The notes under the pieces are model-generated. The model saw nothing but the letters and a program-made list of their open reading frames with translations. It searched no databases and was not told the origin of the DNA. A DNA stretch of 23,136 nucleotides from an uncultured Collinsella sp. (GTDB taxonomy: Bacteria; Actinomycetota; Coriobacteriia; Coriobacteriales; Coriobacteriaceae), in contig CALFGH010000002.1 in NCBI GenBank assembly GCA_937958315.1, positions 1-23,136 of the forward strand, read 5' to 3'. Position 1 is the stretch's first letter. The number at the start of each line of letters is the position of its first letter. Shown piece by piece: positions 6,945 through 15,430 of the stretch. A program made the position numbers and the translations under genes.

Positions 6945-9734
6945 ATGAAACGTCATCTGCTACTTCTTGCGACTTTCGTTGCGGCGTTAGTTATTGGACT
7001 TAATCCATTGATTGGGCCGGTTGCTATTGCTTATGCAATCAATGGGGAGCCTGTTCAGCAGGATTCAACTGCTGAAGGCGCGGATTCTGAAAGCAATTCA
7101 AACTCGACTAACGACCTCGCCTCCTCGCCTTCCAATAAGAATCAGGACGACTCTGACAATCTTGCTGCAGAAGAAAACGACTCTTCCGTTGTGGCGGATG
7201 GGAGCGGCGACGTTTTAACCGATTCGTATCAGTATCTCTATATCGCCTATCCGCAGCTTCCGGTCGGTGTGGACCAGGTGATTGCTTTTGCTACCCCTAA
7301 CGATTCTGATGTACTCACAGATGCGACTCTTGAATTGGAATCCACAACTGGGCACTCCCTTTCTGTTAGTGCGACGGCCGTCAGTGGCAATGCTGCTGCA
7401 TTTCAGTTCGGTAAGGATTATGCCGAGTGCGGATATGATTTGATTTCGATCTCCTATCATCTGCAGGGCGATGCAACGGAGCACAGTGTTGATTTGATGC
7501 AATGCGGATATGCGTTCGACATTGATGCGAATGCCTCTATGGACGACGGCCTAGCCGAAGGCAGTGCTAATTCGTCTGTTTATTATTCAGATGGTTCTGG
7601 CAATGCGATTCAGGCTGCCACGATTGGCGACGCACTTACCGCCTCAAATGGGGAGCAGTCTCTCTCTCTTGCCGATACTGCTGTGAACGGTGCGTATGTT
7701 ATTGCTCTTGATCCTGGTCATGGCGGCGTTGATCCCGGCGCCCAAGGTAATGGGAAGAGCGAGGCGGATCTTACTTGGAAGATTGCTGTTGCCTGTAAGG
7801 CCAAGCTGGAGCGATATGGTTTTAAGGTCGTGATGTCTCGAGGGCAAAGTGGATCTTATGGCAGCAACGATTTTCTGTACCGCGTTCAGCGATGCGTAAA
7901 GCAGGGCGCAAAAGCTTTTGTGAGTTTTCATATTAACTCTGGTAGTTCTGCGGCGCATGGTGCTGAGGTTTACGCGCCTACGGCCAATGGCACGAGCTAT
8001 ACGAAAGCCTCTGTCGAGCTTGCCCAAAAAGTAATGAATAATTTGTCTGCGCTTGGCTTGACCTATCGTGGCGTGATTCAGATGAAGGTTGGTGACGAAT
8101 TTGCCGTTATTCGCTGTGCTCGCGAGCAGGGGATTCCTGGCATCTTGATCGAGCATGGCTTTATTTCTAACTCGGGTGACGTTTGGAAATACTTTAGCGA
8201 TGCTGGCTGCAAGCGCCTGGGGGAAGCTGACGCCGATGCAATTATTGCTCAATTCCCGCGTTCTAGTTGGATGGATTACTCCGCTGTATTTGATGCTGAC
8301 TATTACCTAAAGAATAATCCTGATGTCGCTAAATGGGCCAACAACGATAAGGATAAGGCCCTCCAGCATTTTATTAACTATGGCATGGCGGAGGGCCGTC
8401 GAGGCAACGAGTCGTTCGACGTCCAGAGCTACTACAACGAGTACCAGGACCTGAGGCTCGCGTACGGGACGGACCTGCCAAGGTACTACGTTCACTACAT
8501 GAAGTGGGGCAAGGGCGAGAAGCGCCACGTCAGCGGCTGCTCGGCCCTGAAGGACCCCGTCACCAAGGCCGGCGGCGTGGACTACGCCCCCGTCTACGAC
8601 CCCGAGTACTACCTCTCCCACAACGACGACGTCGAGAAGGCCTACACCAAGACGACCTACGGCGGCGTGACGATGCTCGACGACTCTGCCGTCCTGCGCC
8701 ACTTCATCAACCACGGCATGGCCGAGGGCCGCCGCGGATCCGAGTCGTTCGACGTGCAGAGCTACTACAACGAGTACCAGGACCTCAGGCTCGCGTACGG
8801 CACCGGCCTCCCGAAGTACTACTCGCATTACCTTAGGTACGGAAAGAAGGAGGGGCGCCACGTCAGCGGCTGCTCGGCCCTGAAGGACCCCGTCACCAAG
8901 GCCGGCGGCGTGGACTACGCCCCCGTCTACGACCCCGAGTACTACCTCTCCCACAACGACGACGTCGAGAAGGCCTACACCAAGACGACCTACGGCGGCG
9001 TGACGATGCTCGACGACTCTGCCGTCCTGCGCCACTTCATCAACCACGGCATGGCCGAGGGCCGCCGAGGCAACGAGGCGTTCGACGTTTATGGTTATAA
9101 AACCAGATATCTCGATCTCAGGAAGGCTTACGGAAGTGATTTAAAATCGTATTATCTCCACTATCTCAAATATGGGATGAAAGAGCACCGTAATGGTTCG
9201 AGCATGACTGGATTTGAGGGCTATATAATGTCCTCCTCTTTTACTTCTTACGAGGATGCTGCCGCTCATTACAGCAGGACTGTTGGGAGGCAAGCTTATC
9301 CAACAAGTGTGTATAAAAGTAAAGGCAGCGCCTCTATTGATGAGTTTTGTAAGATTCTTTACGAGGAAGCCTCATTTGAGGGGGTATGTCCTGAAGTTTT
9401 ATATGCACAAGTCATGAAAGAAACGGGCTATTTAAGATTCGGAAATTTAGTCCAGGCAAAACAGTGCAATTTTGGAGGTGTTGGAGCCACCGGCCCTGGA
9501 AATCCTGGATATACTTTTACTTCCGTTAGAGTAGGGCTTAGGGTTCAGGCGCAGCATTTAAAAGCATACGCAACAACTGAACCTTTGAATAATCCGTGTA
9601 TTGACCCACGCTTTGATCTTGTTTCCCGTGGGTGTGCTCCCAAGACAACGGACCTAAATGGACGTTGGGCCGTTCCCGGTAAAGGTTACGGCGAAGGCTT
9701 AAATGCAATCGTTCATGATGTTTTGTGCATGTAA
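6945..9734 (+). CDS. Secreted bifunctional autolysin: N-acetylmuramoyl-L-alanine amidase plus glucosaminidase
   Basis: A 929-residue exported peptidoglycan hydrolase. A signal peptide (1-31, MKRHLLLLAT to AYA) is followed by a Ser/Asp/Asn-rich linker and a domain of unknown type up to about 245. An Amidase_3 domain at about 250-420 has all Zn ligands and the catalytic Glu visible: H259 (DPGHGG), E273, H329 (SFHIN) and E403 (IEHGF). It cuts the MurNAc to L-Ala bond. Residues 445-765 hold repeats with YYL, HFINxGMAEGRRG and YxDLRxAYG motifs, probably wall-binding. The C-terminal domain (about 797-925) resembles glucosaminidase (PF01832), with likely catalytic E826 in VMKETGY. ATG 6945 is chosen over TTG 6924 and ATG 6933 because the signal peptide begins there and GGGGAT lies just ahead. 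The central 666 bases use G/C-ending codons almost exclusively, unlike both flanks. A strong terminator follows. Confidence 0.92.
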   Translation: MKRHLLLLATFVAALVIGLNPLIGPVAIAYAINGEPVQQDSTAEGADSESNSNSTNDLASSPSNKNQDDSDNLAAEENDSSVVADGSGDVLTDSYQYLYIAYPQLPVGVDQVIAFATPNDSDVLTDATLELESTTGHSLSVSATAVSGNAAAFQFGKDYAECGYDLISISYHLQGDATEHSVDLMQCGYAFDIDANASMDDGLAEGSANSSVYYSDGSGNAIQAATIGDALTASNGEQSLSLADTAVNGAYVIALDPGHGGVDPGAQGNGKSEADLTWKIAVACKAKLERYGFKVVMSRGQSGSYGSNDFLYRVQRCVKQGAKAFVSFHINSGSSAAHGAEVYAPTANGTSYTKASVELAQKVMNNLSALGLTYRGVIQMKVGDEFAVIRCAREQGIPGILIEHGFISNSGDVWKYFSDAGCKRLGEADADAIIAQFPRSSWMDYSAVFDADYYLKNNPDVAKWANNDKDKALQHFINYGMAEGRRGNESFDVQSYYNEYQDLRLAYGTDLPRYYVHYMKWGKGEKRHVSGCSALKDPVTKAGGVDYAPVYDPEYYLSHNDDVEKAYTKTTYGGVTMLDDSAVLRHFINHGMAEGRRGSESFDVQSYYNEYQDLRLAYGTGLPKYYSHYLRYGKKEGRHVSGCSALKDPVTKAGGVDYAPVYDPEYYLSHNDDVEKAYTKTTYGGVTMLDDSAVLRHFINHGMAEGRRGNEAFDVYGYKTRYLDLRKAYGSDLKSYYLHYLKYGMKEHRNGSSMTGFEGYIMSSSFTSYEDAAAHYSRTVGRQAYPTSVYKSKGSASIDEFCKILYEEASFEGVCPEVLYAQVMKETGYLRFGNLVQAKQCNFGGVGATGPGNPGYTFTSVRVGLRVQAQHLKAYATTEPLNNPCIDPRFDLVSRGCAPKTTDLNGRWAVPGKGYGEGLNAIVHDVLCM
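8401..9066 (+). repeat. Two tandem 333-bp coding repeats inside the autolysin gene
   Basis: The units 8401-8733 and 8734-9066 each encode 111 residues made of two submodules: FDVQSYYNEYQDLRLAYG, and YDPEYYLSHND leading to HFINHGMAEGRRG. Flanking partial modules at about 8280-8400 and 9067-9200 encode related protein sequence with quite different, A/T-ending codons. GAGGCAACGAG occurs at both edges, at 8401-8411 and 9067-9077, exactly 666 bases apart. This is consistent with in-frame insertion or expansion by recombination at a shared joint. Confidence 0.9.
8522..8734 (+). repeat. 213-bp perfect direct repeat, copy 1
   Basis: Identical to 8855-9067, including all synonymous positions. Distance between copies is 333 bases. 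Confidence 0.92.
8855..9067 (+). repeat. 213-bp perfect direct repeat, copy 2
   Basis: Identical to 8522-8734. The lack of any silent difference points to a recent duplication or to gene conversion between units. Confidence 0.92.
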
Positions 9735-9749
9735 TGGGTCTACAGACGT

Positions 9750-9796
9750 TCTAGAGCCGATATGCAAATTTAGTTGCATATCGGCTCTAGATTTTT
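9750..9796 (+). terminator. Strong Rho-independent terminator after the autolysin gene
   Basis: TCTAGAGCCGATATGCAA (9750-9767) pairs perfectly over 18 bases with 9774-9791, leaving a 6-base loop, and five T residues follow. It lies 16 bases after the autolysin stop. The minus-strand acyltransferase ends at 9799, so its transcript also reads into this stem, but no U-run follows it on that strand. Confidence 0.85.
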
Positions 9797-9798
9797 GG

Positions 9799-10902
9799 CT
9801 ATTTGTGTAATCTTATCTCATTGAGAATTCCTGACAGTCTTCCATAGGAGATGTCAAGAAGTGTTGATACCGCTAAAGATAATAACAATGCCCAAATAAA
9901 TATAAGCACAGAATACTTTGGGATCAGAATTATCGGCTGGAAATAATAGTAAATTAAAAACGTATGGGATAACCAGAGGGCCGTTGAGTGATTTCCGAAT
10001 AATGTGAGCACGCGGTTTTTTTTCGTTCCCAAAAGGGATACTACGGAAAAAATGAATGGTGCAATAATAATTAAATCAGGAAACGAACTTGAGGCTTCGC
10101 TGGCCAATGCTGTTCGAATTATAAATGTGCCTACTAGAAGAGTGATATTTATTAAACGCGCTTGCCGCGTTTTCTGAATATATTGAGCTGCCCTATCAAA
10201 TAAACGATATTGAGCAACCGCGATTCCTTCAATAAATATCAAACAATAGTAAAACTGCGCATTCAATAGCTTAGACGCTATATAAGCAAGCGTTATTGCC
10301 AAAAATAATCGTATGGGTAAATGGTGATTTCCGTCTGTTTTGTGTAGTAGCAGATATAGGGCAGGAAATAAAACAACTAAAACTAAATATTGTTTTATAT
10401 ACCACCATTCACCATTAAATTGAGTTGATAGACCAAGTGCAGTAGTAATAATACTTGAAGGGTTAATTACTATCTTATTTGATAAGACACCATAAGTTAA
10501 GAAAACAGCAGCTATAAACCAAAACTTTGGATAAAATTTGCGAACCCTGCTATACCAAAACGATTTCATTAATTCGATATTAATAGTATGGTTCCATTTT
10601 TTTTCAGCATAATGAACAAACCCGTACCCCGATAGGAATGCAAAGACCGCAACGCAGACTTTGCAATACCACGCAATGGTTATCTCAATATTGATGCCTA
10701 ACAGCATAGGAATAGATATCCAGTAGCCATGGAGCCGTTCGGGGATGCAAAATAGATGATGATACACCATAGCGATTGCTGCTAGACCATATAGACATAG
10801 GCTATGGTGTTTGTTAATGTAGCTATCAACGCTCGCTACTTTGATTGAGCGTTTTATTCTTATTGAGTCTGTTTCTGCAACATTGCTTTGTGTTATAGGC
10901 AT
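9799..10902 (-). CDS. Membrane acyltransferase (acyltransferase 3 family)
   Basis: A 367-residue protein with about ten hydrophobic helices and the layout of acyltransferase 3 (PF01757) enzymes, which O-acylate surface glycans. The candidate active-site His lies at the end of the first helix (AIAMVYHHLFCIP). FLSGYGFVHY in the next helix and RVRKFYPKFW on the following loop are typical of the family. The gene is markedly AT-rich, with many A/T-ending codons, unlike the neighbouring autolysin repeats and the LicD operon, which suggests acquisition from elsewhere. The ATG at 10902 is preceded by AGGAG at a rather long 12-base spacing. It lies 85 bases downstream of the flippase gene on the same strand and may be co-transcribed. 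The acyl donor and target sugar are unknown. Confidence 0.78.
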   Translation of the reverse strand: MPITQSNVAETDSIRIKRSIKVASVDSYINKHHSLCLYGLAAIAMVYHHLFCIPERLHGYWISIPMLLGINIEITIAWYCKVCVAVFAFLSGYGFVHYAEKKWNHTINIELMKSFWYSRVRKFYPKFWFIAAVFLTYGVLSNKIVINPSSIITTALGLSTQFNGEWWYIKQYLVLVVLFPALYLLLHKTDGNHHLPIRLFLAITLAYIASKLLNAQFYYCLIFIEGIAVAQYRLFDRAAQYIQKTRQARLINITLLVGTFIIRTALASEASSSFPDLIIIAPFIFSVVSLLGTKKNRVLTLFGNHSTALWLSHTFLIYYYFQPIILIPKYSVLIFIWALLLSLAVSTLLDISYGRLSGILNEIRLHK

Positions 10903-10987
10903 CTAGCGTTACTGCTCCTGTCAAGTTTTAATTAGCTGGCTGTTATCTATAGAGATTATTGTTCAAGCATTTTTAACGTTGGCCTTG

Positions 10988-12403
10988 TTAAAGATGTTTC
11001 TTTAACGAACCAGCAGTACTTAGAATTGAGCGAATTGTCCTCTTATTGATGACTAGATACATCACGTAGATAAAACAGTAAATGAGGCTAGCAGTAAGAG
11101 GCTGCGTTCCTCTTGCAATAACGACAAAAATCAAACTTAGCCCGAGTGTTAGAAATCCAAGAAAGCCCTCTTTCAAGTTTAAAATCTTAGCAATTTTTAG
11201 CTCTGAATAGGTACTTCGGACTCCTAAAACTAACATAACGCCAGTTAGCGTGAATTCTACTGAGTGAATAGCGAATGTTCCCGTAATAGTGACGAATGCG
11301 CTCACGACAAAGGCCGCAATATTTGTTTTGAGTAGGGCCTTCTCTTCTCTTAGCACCTTAAAGAATGTGGTTCCCACAATGTCCATCTTGCCATCGAAGA
11401 CGCAGATGGGAAACAGGATAGAGAACAGCTCAAGGCTTTTGGCGTATTGCGGCAACCAAGCGGTCAGAATGACAACAATCGGCCCAAATAGAACATAGAT
11501 GGCGGGAAGCATTACATCTAGACCGTCGCGCATTACCAAGAAAACCTTTTTGAGGTTGTCTTCGGAGGTTTGCTTAAGGTTGGGGAAAAACACCATGCTT
11601 ACCTGAGACAAGAAGGTTAGGAATAGCGATGCGATCGAGATGGAGAACGAGACGATAGAAAAGACTTCGATACCCCAATTGGCATCGATAAAGAAGCGAA
11701 CACAACCCAAGATGAGCTGACTCATGATGTTTGAAATCATGAGCTTGATACCGATATTGATGCTGTGGATGGAAAGGGAGACACTTTCTTTTGGAGAATA
11801 CAGACCGGCTCTAATAAAGTCTCTGGCATGGAAAACGCAGTAGGCAAGGCGAAATACCTTGGAGATAAGATATGCCACAAGATAAGGCTCGACCACGTTT
11901 ACGCGTTCAATCATCAGCACAACAAAGATCGCAAATAAAGAGAGCGTTTCAATGACGCACGAAAGCGAGAAAAGCGGCGTTTCGTTCATGGCTTGGAAGA
12001 CGAACCCAAGAAGTGTTGATGCATTGGTTAGTAAGAACGTGATGCTAAAGATGGCAAGTACAAAAGCGCGCTCTTCTTCAAAGGGGCCTATCAAGGCGAC
12101 AGTAAAAACGCCAACAGCCATGATGCCTTGAAACAGGAGGCTCACCATAAATTGCGAGTTGACTGATTTTTTATCGATCTTTCCGCGAGTTTGCCCGCCT
12201 TTTTCTAGGTATAGGCCGTCGTTGAGGCCAAAGTGCATAAATCCTGCATAGCTCATGTAGAAGATTAGTAGCTGCCAGTAGCCATATTCGCGTACGCCTA
12301 GCAACTTGGGAAGCACGAGCGATAGCACGATGGACGAGAGTGTGCTTATTCCTTGGGACAAAAATGCCAAGGCGATATCTTTAAGTATCTTTTTTAAGTT
12401 CAT
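10988..12403 (-). CDS. Polysaccharide flippase (Wzx-like, MATE/PST superfamily)
   Basis: A 471-residue protein with 12 to 14 predicted helices covering nearly its whole length. It opens with DIALAFLSQGISTLSSIVLS and PKLLGVREYGYWQL, the usual first-helix and loop signature of O-antigen/teichuronic-acid exporters (an FG or YG after a GxxxY stretch). Its role would be to move an undecaprenyl-linked oligosaccharide across the membrane. It stands directly upstream of an acyltransferase and divergent from the LicD operon, consistent with exporting the same glycan. A candidate extended -10 (TGCTACAAT, minus strand, 12446-12454) lies about 45 bases upstream of the ATG at 12403. The Shine-Dalgarno sequence is weak. 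No Wzy polymerase could be recognised in the window. Confidence 0.85.
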   Translation of the reverse strand: MNLKKILKDIALAFLSQGISTLSSIVLSLVLPKLLGVREYGYWQLLIFYMSYAGFMHFGLNDGLYLEKGGQTRGKIDKKSVNSQFMVSLLFQGIMAVGVFTVALIGPFEEERAFVLAIFSITFLLTNASTLLGFVFQAMNETPLFSLSCVIETLSLFAIFVVLMIERVNVVEPYLVAYLISKVFRLAYCVFHARDFIRAGLYSPKESVSLSIHSINIGIKLMISNIMSQLILGCVRFFIDANWGIEVFSIVSFSISIASLFLTFLSQVSMVFFPNLKQTSEDNLKKVFLVMRDGLDVMLPAIYVLFGPIVVILTAWLPQYAKSLELFSILFPICVFDGKMDIVGTTFFKVLREEKALLKTNIAAFVVSAFVTITGTFAIHSVEFTLTGVMLVLGVRSTYSELKIAKILNLKEGFLGFLTLGLSLIFVVIARGTQPLTASLIYCFIYVMYLVINKRTIRSILSTAGSLKKHL

Positions 12404-12445
12404 GAGTCTCGCTTACATGAGAGTTGTGGCGTGGTTTGACTGGTA

Positions 12446-12454
12446 ATTGTAGCA
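12446..12454 (-). promoter_or_regulatory. Extended -10 promoter of the flippase gene
   Basis: The minus strand reads TGCTACAAT, an extended -10. Transcription would start near 12440, giving a leader of about 36 bases. Confidence 0.4.
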
Positions 12455-12568
12455 GCGTTGGTTAAGACATCGTTCATATCGATGCCGCTTATATAAACTC
12501 TTGATATGCGCGGCGTGGCTTTCATTGGTTGTTTCGACATGTGCTTAAATCGACGTAAGTGAAATGAA

Positions 12569-12574
12569 TATAAT
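12569..12574 (+). promoter_or_regulatory. -10 box of the LicD operon
   Basis: TATAAT lies 91 bases ahead of the first start codon at 12665. No good -35 box is present at 16 to 18 bases. It is the best plus-strand promoter candidate in the 261-base divergent gap (12404-12664), which otherwise shows nothing recognisable. Confidence 0.4.
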
Positions 12575-12664
12575 TGGAGCGGTACACGAATATCAGTTCA
12601 TTCGTCTGTCCGCGACCTCGTGGTTAGTAAGCAGGCGCGCCAGATTATTTATACGGAGGTAATT

Positions 12665-13402
12665 GTGCGCACAACGAAAAATGTGTTTGTGGTTATTTTT
12701 GCCGGCGGCGTTGGATCGCGTATGCGCGGAGCAAAAGTCCCCAAGCAATTTTTGGAACTGGGCGGAAAGCCCATTATTGCTCATACCATCGACCATTTTG
12801 AAAAGCACCCGATGGTGGCGGGCGTTGTTGTCGTGTGTGTTGCTTCGGGTATAGACCACATGCGCGAAATAGTCGAGGATGCTCATTACTCTAAGGTTTT
12901 GTCGATCGTTCCGGGCGGCGAGACTGGTCAGGATTCCATCTTTATGGGTCTTTCCGAACTTAATCGGCTTGGCGTAACGGACGAGGACTCTATTGTCTTG
13001 ATTCATGACGGCGTGCGACCTCTTATTGACGAGCAGACCATTACTGCGTGTATCGATTCTGTTTCCCAGTATGGTCCCACCGCAACGGTTGCTCCTTCGG
13101 CCGAAACGATAATCGAGGAAGAGAATGGAGTGGTGGAGCGTGTCGTCGACCGTTCGCGCTGCAAACTTGCGCGTGCTCCCCAAGGCTTTAAGTTTAATGA
13201 AATCTATGCCGAGCACCTCCGTGCGCTTAAGGAGGGCAGGCATGATTTCATCGATTCAATTTCGCTTATGGCGCACTATGGGCACAAAGCCCATACGGTT
13301 GAAGGGCCTGCAGATAATATTAAGGTGACCACGCAGCGCGATTTCTTTGCGTTTAAGGGGTTTGTTGATTACAAGGAAATGGAGCAGTTGTGGCCGCTGT
13401 AG
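12665..13402 (+). CDS. TarI/IspD-family cytidylyltransferase
   Basis: A 245-residue CTP-dependent nucleotidyltransferase. The N-terminal signature FAGGVGSRM, then KVPKQF (residues 12-29), is the CTP-binding loop of IspD and TarI proteins. IHDGVRP and DNIKVTTQRD are also family motifs. TarI makes CDP-ribitol; IspD makes CDP-methylerythritol. The position at the head of an operon with LicD transferases, and Phe rather than Pro in the first motif, favour a TarI-like role in supplying a CDP-alcohol. The adjacent dehydrogenase is not of the TarJ type, so ribitol is not certain. GTG 12665 is chosen because GGAGG lies 5 bases ahead; the longer frame from GTG 12620 lacks one. The 3' end overlaps the next gene by 13 bases. 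Confidence 0.85.
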   Translation: MRTTKNVFVVIFAGGVGSRMRGAKVPKQFLELGGKPIIAHTIDHFEKHPMVAGVVVVCVASGIDHMREIVEDAHYSKVLSIVPGGETGQDSIFMGLSELNRLGVTDEDSIVLIHDGVRPLIDEQTITACIDSVSQYGPTATVAPSAETIIEEENGVVERVVDRSRCKLARAPQGFKFNEIYAEHLRALKEGRHDFIDSISLMAHYGHKAHTVEGPADNIKVTTQRDFFAFKGFVDYKEMEQLWPL

Positions 13403-14433
13403 ATGAATATTTGTTTAACCGAGCTGCGCAGATTGCCGCCCAGGCAGACATTCCTTGGGTTGAGCTAGACGGTTGCACCGTTTTAGTGACGGGGTCAACG
13501 GGGCTTATTGGCTCTCAGGTTGTGAGGACCTTACTCTCTAGAAATGATCACTTTAGTGCAGGTATTAAAGTCATTCTACCTGTTCGAAATATCATGAAGG
13601 CGCAGGCTCTGTTTGGCGAGCGCGACGATGTTTCCGTTCTGGAATGGTCGCTTGGCGACAGTCTTAAAGGCCCCGAGTACGTGGATTATGTAATTCACGC
13701 TGCTTGTGGAACATCGAGCAAGAGTTTTCTTGAGACTCCCGCTACGACGATCATGCAGATTGTCCATGGTGGGGAAGCTGTACTTAAGTATGCTTGCTCG
13801 GCGGATGTGCAGAAGGTTCTATTCCTTTCCACCATGGAAGTCTACGGCGAGGTTGAGGGCGTAGCCACTGAGGATAACCTCGGTAAACTGGATCCCATGG
13901 TGGTTCGCAACAGCTACCCCGAGGCTAAGCGGCTTGTCGAGTGCCTGTGCGCTTCGTATGCCACCGAACATGGCGTCCCTTCGGTTGTTATGCGTTTAGC
14001 CCAGACGTTTGGCGAGGGCGTTCATCCTGACGACATGCGTGTGTTTGCCGATTTTGGCCGTCATGCTATCGAAGGCAAGGACATCGTTCTGTTGAGTGAT
14101 GGCCTTAAACGCAACGGCTACCTTTCGGTTGACGATTCTGTGCGTGCTATTTTGATTGCACTGGTTAATGGTCAATCGGGCGAAGCGTATAACGCAGTTA
14201 ATGAGGATGCGTATTGCAGCATTAGGGAAATGGCGCAGTTGGTTTTGGACCAGTTTGGCTCAGAGAGCGCAGAAGTTCGTAGAGAGTTTGATCCAGAGCG
14301 AGAGGCAACATTCAGAAAGGCTTCTGACCTTATGCTCGATTCGTCTAAGCTCAAGGCATTGGGCTGGGAGCCCAGCGATTCGCTCACTGATATGTATCGT
14401 GCCATGATTGATTGCTGGAGCGTTCATGACTAA
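13390..14433 (+). CDS. NAD-dependent epimerase/dehydratase (extended SDR)
   Basis: A 347-residue extended short-chain dehydrogenase/reductase. The NAD-binding loop TGSTGLIG is at 34-41, after an N-terminal extension of about 25 residues. The catalytic residues are visible: Ser/Thr in LSTMEVYG and the Y176-x-x-x-K180 pair in SYPEAK. This is the nucleotide-sugar epimerase/dehydratase/decarboxylase class, so it probably acts on an activated sugar or a CDP-linked intermediate. The substrate cannot be told from sequence alone. The GTG start at 13390 overlaps the cytidylyltransferase stop and has GGAG 5 bases ahead, implying translational coupling. The next gene also overlaps its 3' end, by 8 bases. 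Confidence 0.85.
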   Translation: MAAVDEYLFNRAAQIAAQADIPWVELDGCTVLVTGSTGLIGSQVVRTLLSRNDHFSAGIKVILPVRNIMKAQALFGERDDVSVLEWSLGDSLKGPEYVDYVIHAACGTSSKSFLETPATTIMQIVHGGEAVLKYACSADVQKVLFLSTMEVYGEVEGVATEDNLGKLDPMVVRNSYPEAKRLVECLCASYATEHGVPSVVMRLAQTFGEGVHPDDMRVFADFGRHAIEGKDIVLLSDGLKRNGYLSVDDSVRAILIALVNGQSGEAYNAVNEDAYCSIREMAQLVLDQFGSESAEVRREFDPEREATFRKASDLMLDSSKLKALGWEPSDSLTDMYRAMIDCWSVHD

Positions 14434-15385
14434 CGGTATGGCGCAAAAGCCATCCGTACTCGTGATGATGGCAACTTACAATGGCGAGAAGTACGTCGCG
14501 GAACAAATCGATAGCATTCTTGCCCAAGAAGGTGTGAATGTCACGCTTTTGATATCGGATGATGGGTCATGCGACAGTACTCCGCAGATTTGTGCTCGTT
14601 ATGCCCAGAATACGCCGAACGTCCATTTCTTTGTGAATAAGTGCAACAAGGGCCTCGCTAGGAACTTTATGGACATGCTTTATGATTCCGATGTGAGATC
14701 CTTTGATTATTTCGCATTTTCAGATCAAGATGACTACTGGATGCCCAATAAACTTAGTAAAGCGATTGAGGCTATCGCTGCAGCCGGCGAAGGTCCACGA
14801 CTTTATTACAGCGACGTATGCAACGTTGATGAACAACTTAATGGCGGATCGAGTGAATATAGCTCCTTTGGTCCCTATTCCGATTCTTTTGGATTGTTGT
14901 TGACCGTTAATTGGGCTTCAGGCTGCACAATGGTATTTAATTCGGCTTTTGCATCTGTGCTTCAGCAATGTGTTCCGACGGTTTGGCCTCGGCTTCATGA
15001 CGGTTGGGTACATCTAGTCGCTCGTTCGATAAATGCGCAAGTACCCGATCTTGACCATGCTTACATTAAACGTCGCATTTCTGGACAGAATCAAGTCGGT
15101 GAGCGTGGGCTTGGTTCTTTGGGATTCAAAAGAATTGCAATGATGCCTGTTTATCTGTTTAAGAGGGATGATAATCCCCATTGGGCGGTAAAAGCTGCTT
15201 CCGAGCTCATCAAGGGCTATTCTCAAATAATGGATTTGGGGTGTCTCGATTTGTGCGAAACCTTCATCTCTGCTGAAAAATCTCTGGCAAAGCGCATTAA
15301 GCTTGCGTTCAGTTCTGAATTTAAATCCCCCTATACCGTCGAAAATATCTTGTTTCCTATTAAGATGCTACTTAACAAGTATTAG
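14426..15385 (+). CDS. Family 2 glycosyltransferase, rhamnosyltransferase-like
   Basis: A 319-residue GT2 protein. It shows ATYNGEKYVAEQIDSIL at 16-32, SDDGSCDST at 44-52 and the metal site FSDQDDYW at 98-105. That combination is typical of rhamnosyltransferase-like enzymes in Gram-positive polysaccharide loci. It is soluble and should act at the cytoplasmic face. ATG 14426 has GGAG 5 bases upstream and overlaps the SDR stop by 8 bases; an in-frame TTG at 14408 has no such signal. Its place in the operon suggests it adds the sugar that the LicD proteins then decorate, which is inference. Confidence 0.88.
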   Translation: MTNGMAQKPSVLVMMATYNGEKYVAEQIDSILAQEGVNVTLLISDDGSCDSTPQICARYAQNTPNVHFFVNKCNKGLARNFMDMLYDSDVRSFDYFAFSDQDDYWMPNKLSKAIEAIAAAGEGPRLYYSDVCNVDEQLNGGSSEYSSFGPYSDSFGLLLTVNWASGCTMVFNSAFASVLQQCVPTVWPRLHDGWVHLVARSINAQVPDLDHAYIKRRISGQNQVGERGLGSLGFKRIAMMPVYLFKRDDNPHWAVKAASELIKGYSQIMDLGCLDLCETFISAEKSLAKRIKLAFSSEFKSPYTVENILFPIKMLLNKY

Positions 15386-15430
15386 TAGCTGTTATTTACT
15401 CGCTTTGTTTTTTGGTTGGTGTGAACTCTT

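Noticed and set aside
7644..8252. 202-codon minus-strand open frame
   Set aside because: Antisense to the amidase domain, whose catalytic residues are all visible on the plus strand.
8307..9047. 246-codon minus-strand open frame, very rich in Val, Asp and Gly
   Set aside because: It is antisense to the G/C-ending repeats of the autolysin; such codon bias opens the opposite frame. No ribosome-binding site or family resemblance, and it repeats with the same 111-codon period.
6656..9781. 13-base direct repeat TTTAGTTGCATAT at 6656-6668 and 9769-9781, flanking the autolysin like attachment sites
   Set aside because: About four chance 13-base matches are expected among all pairs in a window of this size, and each copy is part of a separate inverted repeat. 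No integrase is nearby.
10987..11006. Hairpin GTTAAAGA-tgtt-TCTTTAAC at the end of the flippase gene
   Set aside because: The stem is AT-rich, overlaps the coding end, and has no U-run after it in the direction of transcription.
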